Shown here: piece by piece, positions 43,316 to 57,200 of the stretch
How positions within the stretch are numbered: the stretch's first letter is position 1
Layout of the letters: every line of letters starts with the position of its first letter
Notes under the pieces: generated by a model
What the model was told of the DNA's origin: nothing
Database searches by the model: none
What the model saw: the letters and a program-made list of their open reading frames with translations, nothing else
Assembly (NCBI GenBank): GCA_943735955.1
Contig: OX030957.1
Coordinates: forward strand, 5,315,801 to 5,379,800
DNA from: Piscicola geometra
Lineage: Eukaryota; Annelida; Clitellata; Hirudinida; Piscicolidae
Direction: 5' to 3'
Length of the DNA stretch: 64,000 bases
Made by a program: the position numbers and the translations under genes

Positions 43316-43380
43316 GTTCATAACCAAATGGTCTTTAAGCTTTTTTAGGTTTACGCCACGTTAATAATAATCGTGTTTTT
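43316..43380 (+). mobile_element. LINE 3' tail copy 5
   Basis: cataaccaaatggtctttaa, then ggtttacgccacgttaataa and taatcgtg. The most diverged of the five tail copies, without a clear pentamer tail. Confidence 0.65.
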
Positions 43381-43399
43381 AAAGTAATAATTTGTTTTA

Positions 43400-46300
43400 T
43401 AGATACAAGATAGTTGCTAAAAAAGTTTTCTAAAAAAAGTTTCAGTAAACATATAATACTCACGAGATGGGGCTCTTTATTAACATTTTTAAAAAAATTC
43501 AAGCCGTAAAAAACGAAATCGTTTTGGAAAAAAAAGTATAAAAGTGAATTTATACATACATTTTTTAATAAAAAATATAAAATATTGAAGTTATAAATGG
43601 TTTTAAGCATGACACGTCCGACATAGCTAATCCTTTATTCTTCACATTCACGCTGGTTCAACGTTTAATAACCACATGTTCCTATCCCCTAGAAGCTGGC
43701 TTGACAAAAAAAGCTTGATGGATGGAGGAGGATGGCTGTCATACGTGCAAGGTTTTAGAGTCTTGCGTGGAGATACGAGCGGAAGAGAGATTAGCATGCT
43801 GTTTTTCTGAAAAAAACGAACATTGCAGAAGAAAAAAAATTAGTGAAAAATATGTAAAGAAAAAATAGCATAAAAATACACTTGAGCTGTACGAGAAAAA
43901 AATCCTTTGAAAGCTCAATCAATCGGCACTCGCGGCCTTTGCTGCTCTTGTGTCACACCACAGCACACTGCTAACGAATTCCGCCGGTTTCTGCAGCGTC
44001 CTGGTCTGTTCGCTCTAATCCAATATCTGCATCGTTCTCTCTTGTCTTTTATTAACTTCCCTCTCAAAAAGTACCTGGTTTTTTATGCTTGCTTCTTATA
44101 ATAAGATCATTAATTTGTTTTTGCAAAATTTCAAAAACAATTTTTCTAAAATTGTCTTTCTTGAGTCATGAAATATAAAAAATATAATAATTTTTCTATT
44201 TTCTTTATATCTTTGAGTTTCCAAGTCTCTTTATCCTTGTTTTAGTTTATTTTTATTTTTATGCTTTTTAAATTATTCTTATAATTTTCATAGTCATTGA
44301 GTCTTTTCAAACTCGATTTTCTAGGACAAAAATAACTTTAGAATTTTCAACTATAATTTCATATTTTTAAAGATATATTTCAGCTGACCTATAAATAGCA
44401 ATAATTTAAAGCATTAATTGAGATTTTATCTTATAAAAACACTTTTAAACAATTTAAATCAATTATCTAGAATTAATTCTTGCACCGCCTTCAAAAATCC
44501 TTTTTCCCATTTATTGATCACCATGCTATAAATAAAAAAGCTAGAACATACAATGGCTTTATATTATATGTGAACGGCTGTAGAGGACATCGGTGTATTG
44601 CATTGCACAGCAACAAACGTTGTGTCTTGAAAGCTGTTTTTAGCTTTTTTATAGTTTTTTGTTTTTTTCACGTTTGATTGCATAATGAAATATTTTTCAT
44701 ATTTTAAAAGTGATTAACCATTTATAATATATGTTTTTGTTCGACAAAATATGTTTTAAACGAACATCTTTTTTCTTGGAAAAACTTTGAATCATCTGAG
44801 ATGGGAATTTAATTAGAGATGATTTTATTGCATGAAAAAGACATAACAAAGAATTTGTAAAGTAATGAAATATCGGATCGATAGATGAATGAATGAAAAA
44901 TTGGATGAGTGAACGAATAATTGGATGAGTAAACGAATTATTGTATTATTAAATGAAGGATGTTAAATTGAATGAAAGAAAGAATAAATCTATTGATTAT
45001 TATATAGACAGGGAAACAGAGAATAAATATAAAAATGCTGAACTGACGGAAAGAGAGATGAGCGAATAGAAGGACGGTGATTATTTTTATGGACGATGTT
45101 TTATTTGATCACATCCTTGCCACCCACAATCCATACAGCGCAGTCATTTGTAATCACTATTCTTGGTCCAAGCTAGCTTCCAACGACCGTTTTGTGCAGC
45201 CAAAAGGCAGCTGTCTGCGTTTGATACGTCTTTTGATCCTTCCTCTACCATAACCTTTTGTGTGCTTATCTTTTGGAATTAGGTTTCTATAACCTTTGTT
45301 AGCCTATACTTTTGTGTCTCTTTTCTATTTAATTTTTTGTAAAAAAAGACTAAATCAAGTAGCATCAAAGTGTACAAGTTAATTTGAGTCACAAAAGAGA
45401 ATATAAAATTAGTGGATGTCAATTGAGGGAATTTACGCCTTGCATAGAAGGTCGGCGAATAGCTAGATATTTTATCGATCTGTCTATGTGGCAGTGTAGT
45501 TGGCAGTCGGAACAGGCGTTGTGGAATCGTTGTTGGGATTGGAGGTGTAGTGTTGGAGAAATTATAAAGAAACGTTGGTTTTGGTTGTAGCGGGGGTGAA
45601 CTGATTAATGGGCGGGAGGGGTGAAGGAATGAGAGGGGCTTTAGTGGTACTTTTGATATTGGGTGGTGGTAGATAGAGGCAAGTGAGTTGTTTATGGTGA
45701 AGTGATTTTGGGCGTGAATAAAAAAATATCATTGTTAGAGATGGTGAGATTGGTCGTTGATTTGAGTATTATTTTATAATTGGCTTAGGGTAGGTGAAGC
45801 ATGAATGGTGAAAAAAGTTGGTGAAGGTTGTTCGTTGACATAAATGACGATAGAATTTAAATAATGTGTTTATAAGATGTTTTAAATTATTAACGAATGT
45901 AGAAGACTTTAAAATGTACGCGTCGTGGGAGTTTTAAAAAGAAAAAAACTGAGTCAGAGAAAAATTCGCAAATTTAATATACAATTGTACAGTAAAATAA
46001 AAACACATTTAAAAAATATATATATTAAAGTTTAAATGAATAAGAAACAAAAGAGTCGTAAATTTTGAAAAATCAAGTGAATTAATGAGATGATACTGAA
46101 AAAGAATTTAAACGCTAGAATTTCTAATGAGCGTTTGAGATGATAAAAAATACGAAAGAAGAGGAGGGCAAAGAAGAGAGCGAAAGCTGTACACGAATCT
46201 ACGTTGAGCAATATTCCAAGTGAATGAGTGCGGAAGATTGAGGGAGGATGGCCTGGAGATGCGTCTGAATAGCTTGTATGCAGGCCGAATTATATCATAA

Positions 46301-49300
46301 GAAGTGCTTTAGTATATGTGCAATGCCTTTTTCGTCTATACTTTTAATTTTTGCAATACTATGCTCGCAGTGGAATTGATGCTTTTGTGGAAGAGATGGT
46401 AATGATTGAGCTCTTGGTATGTTAATGGTGTGTATGGCTGATATTTACTTATAAGGCTGCTTTGAGTGCCTGCAAAACGCACGTGAACAGAGCACTGGAG
46501 AATAAATATTTATAAAATCAAAACCAAGTGTTTCGACAAAAAAAGCTATTTCATTCAACAGAGAAAAATAGTGTGCTAAATTTTTGAAGTACATCTTGAT
46601 CATACTTATAATAAAATTTATTAAAAACTCTATTTTTTTCCTAGAATTCATCATCTGTCAGAGTTATTTCTTGAGTAGTCTTTTGTATAAGCAAAAAAAT
46701 AAAATAATTTTCGATTCTACAATGCAGTTGTTTCCTTTTATTATTTTTTCATCTTTTCATCTCCGTATTCATGTGTGCATCTATTGCTTCACATTTTTTT
46801 CATTTTAAAGAAAATTCACACGAAAAAAACTAATTGAATTTTCATTGAGGAGGTCGAGGGATAGCTAGATGTTTAATGCTTATAAAGAAGTTTGTTATCA
46901 TAAAAAAATTATATTCTATCTTAAAGTTTCAAAAATTGCTAAAAATAAAAGTAACCATTCTAAAAAAATACCAAAAAATTACATTTCTAGCCATCAGGCA
47001 TATGACACCCTTTATACTTTGGGAAGATTCTAACGGCAATGCTGGCTGCCACTTCTATTTTAAGGCACACGTATGCACTTCTTCTTCTTCCAGCCTACTG
47101 CATTATTCCGATTTATTGCTACAATTCGCTACATTCCATGCACCATCTCTCATAAACGCAATTGTTTCTTCATTATTTTTTTTATATACATGTTTATTCT
47201 TCAACAAATGTAATTCAATCATTGCGTCATCTTTATCGAGATGATTTATATATTAATCTTATGTATTTACGTTATATTCTTTTGAGAAAATTGAACAGTC
47301 AAGAATCAAGAGATCTTTATAGTTATAAGTGAGCAATAGATGATAGATGAATATGAATTAATCTTAAATGCCACTAAAATTACAATGTTTTTTTCGCTTC
47401 AGAGACGTTGCCACTTCAAGCTAGACTCATTCAACAACAACTACACTGTCTTTTCTGCGTAGTCGAAGGAATGGTATGTATTTAGGTATCGAATGTGGGA
47501 ATTTGAGGGTGTTTGTTGTTTTTATGTTTGGAAACACATTTTCATGAGGTTTCAAAATAAAGCGCATTAGACTCTAGGTAGCTATGCGAAGGGTGGTGGT
47601 GTGTTTGTTATTGTGTGGTATGTGTGGAGCAGGATCTCGAAGAATCTCTTTAATGCGCAAGCGTCGGTGAGGAGAAAAAAGGAAGAGAGATTTGGAATGT
47701 CAGGATAAGTGATATATGCGTGCACCTATATACAGCTGCGTGCATTTGTAGCAATGTTCCTCTCAAGTATTCACCAACCAATCATACGCTGCATTTTTTT
47801 ATTCGCAGTGACACCGACGACATTATTAAAATAATTAAAATCAATAACTTTCGTTCTTTCGATCTGATAGCGCCTGTTTTTGGCTTCACGGCGGCCTTGC
47901 TTTTCATATAAAACACTCTATAACATATTCGATTCATCGGCTGTCGGATCAATATGGGTGAAAATTCAATAGAAAAAAGTTAAGGAAGAAATTAGCGATG
48001 GTGATAATGCGCGTCTGGATGAATAGATGCACTAGGGTTTATAGCTTCGTGAATGTTGTAAAAGCGAAGCAGTCACTTCTTTGTGCGCATAAACTGAGGC
48101 GTCCACAGTGTGTAGTTGAGCGTCATTTCTCATCTTCTCTCCTGGTTGCATCTCTTTGCAGGTCAGTTTTCACTCAGATATTTTTTCATTTATTCGACTG
48201 AATGTTGGTTATGTATTTTGAATATTAATTAAAACTAATTTAATTATACGACTTATCTTGAATATCAAATTTATCATTGAAAACAATCGAAGAAAACACT
48301 TTTGCTTGGGAGTTGTGTTTATCCGTAGTTAAAAACATAAAAACAATTTAAGGTAACAATGTACCCTGGTTACATATAAGTATTAGTGAGCTCGAGTATT
48401 TTAACTTTCTAACATATTTTTCACAATTTTCGTTTCCTTATCGTCAAACAACCACCGATTTAGCTTTCACAATGCTATGTAACCACCAAATTTTTCTCTT
48501 TCCGATTTCTTTTTGTTACTTTTTTTTGCTTTTTTTTATTTCACTTTTCAAAGCTTTTTTCTTTACACAGTATCATCTAACATGGAATTTTAATTGACTT
48601 TATTCAGGAAGTTTTAGATGGAAGGTATTTTTAATAGAAATTATATAAATATTTAGTGTTTGAAAGAGTTTTTCCATCAAATCATCATGTATTCAGGCAG
48701 CATGACTTACATTCGGCAGAACCTTCCGATTATCATTATTAGTCGTACTGTTATAATGGAGAATAAAAAGAATCTAATCTAATGCAATCTCTAAAATTTG
48801 TCTAGTGTTAATAAAATTGTGTTGAAAAAGGCTAGTGAGTGTAGTTTTTTAGTAATGGTAGTTTTGAATGATTTTAATGATTTAATAAAAAAATTTGAAA
48901 CTAACATGAATCACACATCTGGCTTAAAGTGTTTTAATATGATAGTTGTGGTTTAATTCAAAGTCATTCGAAGACCTTTGGTGCTTTATAAATGTATGTG
49001 TTTATAATTTTTCTAAAAAGATGAAAATTAGGCTTCAAAGACTTTTAAAAAAGTTGCACAAATTTACCATTTTTGTCGCTCCAGTAGCACATTGGCTAGA
49101 TTTTCAGAGTCATAAATATTGTTTGGTCTTGATACTTAATTGACACACAATGTATCTTTAATTTTGAGACACTGAATTAGAGACCTGTAAAACTTATTTT
49201 CTTCTTATTTCTTTTTTATTCATAGACATATACAAATATCGTATGAATCTATCTTTGTACATAATCTCAAGCAGTATTTTCTTTGGCTGGTCAAACAATT

Positions 49301-52300
49301 GATGACAGAAGATTTAAACTAAGTCCAGATACTATTGATTGGTTTTTTTAGGGATATTAATTCAGTTTTTTGTCGAAATTTCAAAATAAATTGATGGGTA
49401 CATTTATACTAAAGACATTGTGTTTATATAAAAAAGTGAATAGAAACAGAACGAGGATGGAACGGGGGGATGGGGTTGAACTATTCAGTGGGGATGGAAT
49501 GAGGACGGGTGAAAGTTTGTTCCCGTGCAGGCCTCTACACTGAACAGAGCCTTCAAACAGTAGAAGAAGCGAGATCAAAAACATGTACTTTATTTTAGTG
49601 AAAGTTCAAAAAATGAATCAATGTTATGTATTTAGAACAAGGTCATTAAAAAGTCGTTTTTATTGCTGTTGTCACTGGCTTGTTATTAGCGATAAGTGTT
49701 GCATCTAACTTTACATTCGATGTAGCAATTAAACTTCAGAGGCTATTTACTATTTCGCTACTGGTCTTCGTCCAACATTTCCAACATATAGAATGCATTG
49801 CCATAACAGCAAATGGCTCCTTTCACATTTGCGTCAATCAGTAGCCAGGCCTGCTGAATCATCGAGAGATAGAGAGAGCCTCTAACGAATTCGCTGGCAA
49901 TGATGGCAGGTTGAGTGTTTCTCCATTACTTCGTCTTATTTGCATGCGCTAGTATAACCTATATATCATGCACTAAACAGAAGTTCTATTCTTAATTCGG
50001 AATTTGGCATTTCATTCATTTATCGCCCTTGATCAAACTCTTATTTATTCATTTTGTATACTACTGCCTGTGGGAATTACTGATTACTGTGGGTATGTTT
50101 TGACTTTTTTTAATTTACCAAATAAAAATAAGAAACTCGTGAAATTTCAAATACTTTTCGAGATTGCATAAATCAATAAAAACCTTTCTGTAACATTATT
50201 GACGAACATAAATTCGCGTCGGTAATCGGTTCGATCATTTTTAAAATATTGCAATGTTATTAAAACTAGGCAATTTGCGCATATTAAACTGTATATGATC
50301 AAGAAAATATTCAATTGAAGCAAATTTAGAGTTGAAAATGTCTAATTATGTAGAGGCGTTTCTAATGTTTGTATATAAATACTTTTGGAATACATTGGTT
50401 TAAAATGGGTGGATGGCAATAGGATGGTTATCCTAAAGATTTAAATTTTAAAATCTTTGGAACTATGATGACTGAAAAGTTGAAACGATTAAATGTTGAA
50501 TTAAATCCATGACTTTAATATCATTCACTCCTATTTAAAATAAAAGCTGCTCATGTCACATAAACTTTATTAAGCCAGCAGAAAATATAAAGATGATTGA
50601 ACCAGTCTTTGAAAGACATTTAAAATGATAATAGAGGAAAGATACGAAAAAGTTGTTAACTTAATGACTGAGTTTAACTTTTTTATAAGAGCTTCACCAG
50701 GCATATATTTTAACCCACATTCTATGAAACGCCATTTAACACGGTTAATAAGAGGTTTCACAAAAAGTGCACGGCTCTGTGATTCGAGAGAAGCATCTAG
50801 ATTCTTTCTGGCGCAAGGGATGTGCATCTTGCTAAGCACCACAGAGCTGCATATGTAAATGAGGCTCATGAAAAGTATATCAAAGAGGGTCTCAAGTGAA
50901 ATTAAATTTAGCTCACTGCCTTATGCCTGCACACCACAGCTACTACACGCAACATAAACAATAACGTTTGATCATTCTGAGGCGCATCATCGTCGTCATT
51001 GTTCTTTATCATCTTCGTGCTCGTCTTCGCCCTCGTTGTCGCTAATGTGTGCTGATCATCATCAGCGTTCATCCTAGCCAAATCTCTCATCACATATATA
51101 TTTATTTTGTCAGAAGAAATCGTCTTGCAATTTTTACATTCTGCTAATTATTAACGTCTATTAATATTCTAATAAATTAAAATCACTGAAAATGAAAAAA
51201 TAAATTAAAATGATTATGATAAGATTTATTAGTAGAAAAACGGCTGAGAAACTCTTTGGGCCACTAAAGAGTCTAAAATTTAATATGCCTGCTTAAGATG
51301 CATGAGTGTGGAGATTTCAGACGTTTCTGCCAGTCTCACTTCATGAAGGAGTATCTTCAAAGTTATTCCTGCAAGAAATTCTTTTAAAACGCCCTTTCAT
51401 TAGTCTCAGCTCAGGCGTCAAATATCCTAGCCTCTCTACTGTTGAGAGAATTTACTTTTGAAATCTATTTATTCTCATGCTTTAAAAAATTCTTAATCTA
51501 TTTTGATTTTTTTTATTCATAATTGCCTTTCGAAGTTAAGATACTGAAAGATGTTTGAATAGGTTTTATAAAAATAATAGTTTTGCAATACAGCAAAATA
51601 GCAAAAAGTGAATTTTTATGCCACTTATTATCCACCTGTAAACGAGAGTATGGTACACTTGGAAAATCTGGAAAATGCATTAATATTAAAAGCTGCACTT
51701 TTCAAACATTTAAATATATGTTTTTTCAAAAATATGCCTAATTCAAAATAAGACTTTTTTATTGTCTTATTTTTCGAATCCTACAATAGGTTTAGTAAAA
51801 AAGACTTGGTGAAGGTGGCTGATAGGATTATCCAGGTTTTGTTTACACTGTATCTGCCTGAGTTATGGAAAAACTTATCGTAAATGTTCTTGATTGAGTT
51901 ATATCTTTTCTTATATCATACACTTTTATCAATTATTTCTATTTTTCACTTTTTATGAGTATTCTTAAAGTAGCATCATTGCATTTGATTCATCCAGTAA
52001 AATAATTTCTCAAAGAACATAGGCAAATATTTGTTAACTTATGGGGGAAATGTTATCTTGTGTGGAGTGGTGGTACCTTGTTGTACAGGTCTTTCAACTA
52101 CGTCGGCATACAAATCATGGCCGTGCACAAAGCTTTCACATGAATCAGAACATCAATAAAAAGACGAACACAAAAAAGTCTAAGAAATACATTTTAGAGA
52201 ATGGTTTTTAGATACGAATAAGAATATACATGTATTTATGCTCTTGTGTCTGCCCTAGCAGTGTTGATTAACGATTTGGTTTAAGCGATCGATTGATATG

Positions 52301-54250
52301 ATAATATGGTAGTGGCATATTTCTCCAGTCTTCGTTTTAAATTGATTTTATAACAGCTAGCCTTTGTGTACATGTTTCATACCAATATATTTTGTAGGCC
52401 ATATTTTAAAAAATAACTAAAATTAAAATTACTTTTCTAAATATTCTTGAATATGAAGAATCAATGCTTTTCAGTAATTTTATTTATTTTATATAAATAT
52501 GAAATTTATCTTTTATTTTTTTATGATGTGAAGGATGATTCGATTTCAAATATTTTTCAAGTCTTAAACAAGCCTTGTTTTCAGCAGCTCTGTACATGAT
52601 ATCTCGCTCAAGATGACCCAGATACACAGACATACACAAGAACATGCAAAACAAAACCCCTAGATTACTTTCTTCATAATTCACCGTGTAAATCACTCTA
52701 CGCCCGTTTGTGTGTGGGTCTATGTGTGTGACTTAGTTTTCAATATTCAGAGGAAACTACATTGCATTGTATATGAAAATCATTTATATTTATGCCTGTA
52801 CAACTGCCTATCAGAACATGTGTGTTTGTGCACATGACGGGGACTACAGGTGAAAGGCTAGACGAAAAAGTCTGGTGAAGCACACATCTTTGTTTGCGAC
52901 CATGCATTGTTAGCTGGCTGGAGTTGGTGCCAGTGCTGAGTGCTCATACGACTTCGCAATGATTCTCGGAGAATCTGGAATTTTTATTGAATTTTCTCAG
53001 TTTGGTTTTTCAACATTTTTAGTTTTTTTCTAAATGTATAAATGACTACATAACCTTAAGACCGCATTTCCTTTTAAAGAAACAATCTGAAACCATATTT
53101 GAGTACTTTTAATTACTTGTAAAAAAATATTTTTTAAATAAAGTTATAATGAGTGAGGCTAAATTAATTTATTATTAATCTTTAGTTTTTCACTCTGGAA
53201 ACCTAGTGATTGATGCATTGAGCGAATTTCCTTTTTCAAAAAATAAATAAATCTAGCAATGATGATGATTTTGATGGTGATAACGATGACGAATGTGGTG
53301 ATAAAATTGATGATGATTTACTTGTGTTTATACTTATAATTAAAATGTTCATTTAACATCATTAAGTCAGCAATTAATTCATTTAAAAACAGTCGATTCA
53401 GCCGCATCTAGAATGATGAGTGCGTAGATGCGCGTGTGTGTGTTTGAGCGTTCATTGCTGTCCTCATTATAATATCCAAGTATGCTGATTTTATGTCTTT
53501 TGAGTTTTTTGGCTCAGCACTCACGTCCTTCTGCCATCACCATGACAATGACGCGATGATATTGACGATTATTCTGACGATTATGAAGATAATGACGATC
53601 GAAAAGTCAGAAGTTTTTTAGTTAATTTATTTTTTTATAATGATCCTTGTATTGTTGAGTTAATTTATTAATTTATTTTTGTTTCAAAGTTGCTTTGGTA
53701 CAAATACAATATGCATTTGTGAAAGCTTTCAAGTGGACAAGAGCTAAGGATTATCACGTTGACGCGCACACTGTGAACACATGTATTCTTTTCATTCTTC
53801 TCTTGCTACGCATATCACCATTGTCATAGGCTTAGCTTTTTTGCTTTTTTGTTAATATTTCAGCTGTGTTAAATTATTATGATTACAACTTAAATATAAA
53901 AGAAATATCGTATGACAAATACAATAGAGTCACGATGCCCTTCTATACGACATTTGCTTTATAATCTACTACGACCCTAATTACCCTTTTGGCGTTATAT
54001 CTTTCTTCAAGAAGAGTTAAAGGTTTAGTGGTGTTGGGTAAGGTAGTCTAAAAGCACAAGGAAACACAGGCCAGCTGTCAAACAAAGCAGATCATTTTCG
54101 AACATGCACGCATTGCTCTTATTGGTGTTTAATCAACATATGAACGCCTGCAATTATAACAATTAACTTTCTATCTGCCTAACTAATAAGACCTTTCTAT
54201 TCGCAAATGTGTTTCTCATTGATTAATCTAGTTTTTGTGTATTTCAAAAT
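43400..54250. other. Gene desert, AT-rich, nothing firmly recognised
   Basis: About 10.9 kb without exons that I can support. It contains a tgaatgaatgaa / ttggatgagt degenerate tract at 44881-45010, a G-rich patch at 45590-45720, and GAT-rich patches at 53255-53320 and 53530-53600. Open frames of 60-122 codons occur on both strands but have the composition of random AT-rich DNA. Confidence 0.5.
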
Positions 54251-54283
54251 CAACATTTTCAGTTGAAATGACAAGCTAACAAT

Positions 54284-57200
54284 ATGGACTCTAAAAATAA
54301 AGATCGACAGAGCAAGAGTTCCAGCAAGCAACAAGCATCATTTGACTTGAACCATCTTTTGTGTGAGTTTTTTTTTAAACTTTATTTTTTCATTAAAAAT
54401 TTTTATTATTAAATTATTTGTTTTATGTTTCAAATAGTTTTATTAAGTAATTTTGTAAAAACTAATTGACTCCTTGCTTTAATATTTATATTTTTACTTC
54501 TGTATATATTCCTTATCAAACTATTGTTCGCACCATCACACCGTGCTCCCTCACTTCAATAAGCTACAAGATATGCAAGCAAAATAGCATCCGATGATTA
54601 CTTCATATATTATTGGAACGGTTTAACAACAAAACAAGAAATTTAAATTTATGAATAATCGTTTAATGTTTTTAAAGATGACTCTCAAATAAGTGAATGG
54701 AGAAAATAATTGTTAAAGTTTTCGTTGCGAGAAGTTAAATTGTTGAAATGGTTAATAAGCTCATGCTAGAAGTTTATGGTAGAAGTACCAAACTAGACAA
54801 TTTATTTGTCATTTATGAATAATTTACTTTTTTCAAAAATGGGTAGTTCCTTCTCAACTAGCACCTCCATAAAACTTTTATATAACGACATGTTTATTGG
54901 TGCAGACATAAGTTGCATAAGCTCTAACGATAATTATAATGACCAATTTGAAAAAGGGTTTTTATTGTGCAGATTATTTTACTTTGAATTTTTTTCCCAT
55001 TCTTAATTCTTTGTCTAAGCAGCACATCAGTCTTATAGATTGTAATCCAAATAACCAGTCAGTCATTTATCCTATTTTCCTAGAAGCTTTCAAGCGTTGA
55101 AAACACCTCCACCAAACTATGCAATAAAAACATTTCTTGAATTTCATTGCAAGTGATCAAGCAACGATAATGCACATAATGAGAGCGTCTATCGAGCCTG
55201 CACTTTCCTGCGCACAATGGCATGTTAATATGAAACACTTGAAAATGTTGTCAGTCTTTCTCGCTCGCTGAGAGTGTCTTGGTAATGATGGCGTGAATTT
55301 AAAAATATTTTGTTTATAGCAAAGATCTGAAAGATTCTTTAGAAACACTTAAAATTGGGTTAATCACTAGAAATGGAATTTTTAGTATTAAATCCATTAC
55401 CGTTCGTTATCTCCCCCACATTCGCCTTCCACTTACTACCCACAAATCGCCAGGCACCACTCCTTTTCCCGTCATTCCTCCTACAGCATACCCATCCCTT
55501 GGAGGCATGTTTCCAGGCCTCGCCAACCCTCTGATGCCCTTCTTCCCCTCCATGACTGACGCCTTTGGCGCCGTCAAGCCTTCTTCCTCCACCGGTTTTT
55601 ATAATTTTGGAATACATTTATTGATTTGTGTAGCGTTGATTTATATGAATTCAAAACACTTATGTTTTTTGTTTTTTTAATGATCTATTATTATTTTTTT
55701 TGCCGCTTAATTTTGATATTTTATTGATGCTTTTCCTTGAATTATTCCTTTTATAACTTACACAAGTGCCTCCAACTTCAAACTCTTTTTACGGAGAGTG
55801 ATTAGAAAGACCTATGAAAAATATTACACTAACGTTTAGCATAAACATTTTAAAGGCTATGAGCAAAACGCCATAATGTCAATAATCAAGATTACTCATG
55901 TTCTAAAGCAGAGCAGATTCGCATTAGCATTTTACAACTGAACAACCACACGCCTTCGAATAAGACTCAAAAATGTCTGAAATAACTTGTAAAGTGTTTG
56001 CATTCGTGACTTTGAGGTCAGGCACTCAATTACTGTATGTAAAAGCTAAACTGACACAGCAGTTGGTTTAAAATAGCTGCAATAATAAAACAATATGCCT
56101 TCAATACCTTAGTCGATTACATAGAACCTCAGTGTGTATCGAACAAAATATTAAGTTAAATGCCTTTCAGCACTGAATGTTGTAATAAAAACACCAAGAA
56201 TGATTGTTCGTTTGAAATATAATGCGAACCCAGTTAATAATAGTCTGAGTGGAGGAGAGAGTAAGTGAAATTTATGGCATCAATATAGATTAGGGTTTAA
56301 GTTAATTAACATATTTTGAAGTAACAATACAGCTGCTACCTATTATCATTTTGACTTGCCAGTTGGTTTTTTGATTATAAAGTGTTTTTACTTTAATTAA
56401 CTACATTTCGGTTTAATTTAAATTTTCATAAACAAATATTAATAAAATTAAAAAAAGTTATTTTTGGTAAACACTGTGTTCAAACCACCAAGGAGACGGT
56501 CAGGACTGGTGGAAAATGACGTCGGATCAGGCGAAGAGAATGGCAGAAGAGATGTCAGGCATGTATATGGGTAAGTTTTTTTTATTTCTTTTGTTTCATT
56601 CTGTTATTTTTATTCTATTTTTTGAATGAACATTTTCGTTTCTATTCCCAATATTATTGAGAGTCATACATTCCCAAAACGACAAACCAAGCAATAAACC
56701 CAGCGACTTGAGTGCACAAAATTCTCAACGGTTGTTCAAATATAATCCCACCAGGCTTGAATGGCTTGTACGGTAACAATCCACTGATGTCCTCTATGTA
56801 CCAAGCAGGCTTTCCTGGCCTCCAAGCTCCCTCCTCCCGCATCCCATCCACCCCTAGTCCAAGCATTTTTTCCCACCACAAATCCGTTAGTTCAACCCCT
56901 GACGGAGCTTCAAACAGCACCAAACAACCGTCGAATAATAGCTCGCCAGCTCCGTCTAAAGAAACCGTCACGCAACGAAGATCAGACAGTGTCAGATCGG
57001 CTAGAACCAGAACTGACAGTGAATCGAGCACTATACTTTCTCCCAAACATCCTAGTGAGACGTCGACACCCATAAAGCAGTTTAATTCATCCGAAAACCA
57101 GGGTTTGAACAAGGAATCTTCATTTATGCAGTCTCCATACATGTTTCCTTTCGGAGCCTTTGGAGGAATGCCCTTCGCAAACCAATCTATGTACTCTGAC

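Noticed and set aside
46876..47244. 122-codon open frame on the plus strand
   Set aside because: Lys/Ile/Phe/Ser-rich composition of AT-rich DNA, no domain, no splice partners.
50570..50869. Overlapping open frames of 99 and 77 codons on opposite strands
   Set aside because: Neither shows family motifs or splice support; likely chance in AT-rich DNA.
55360..55617. Minus-strand frames of 61-85 codons
   Set aside because: Antisense shadow of BAZ2 exon 55454-55594.
56654..57142. 162-codon minus-strand frame
   Set aside because: Antisense shadow of BAZ2 exon 56755-57470.
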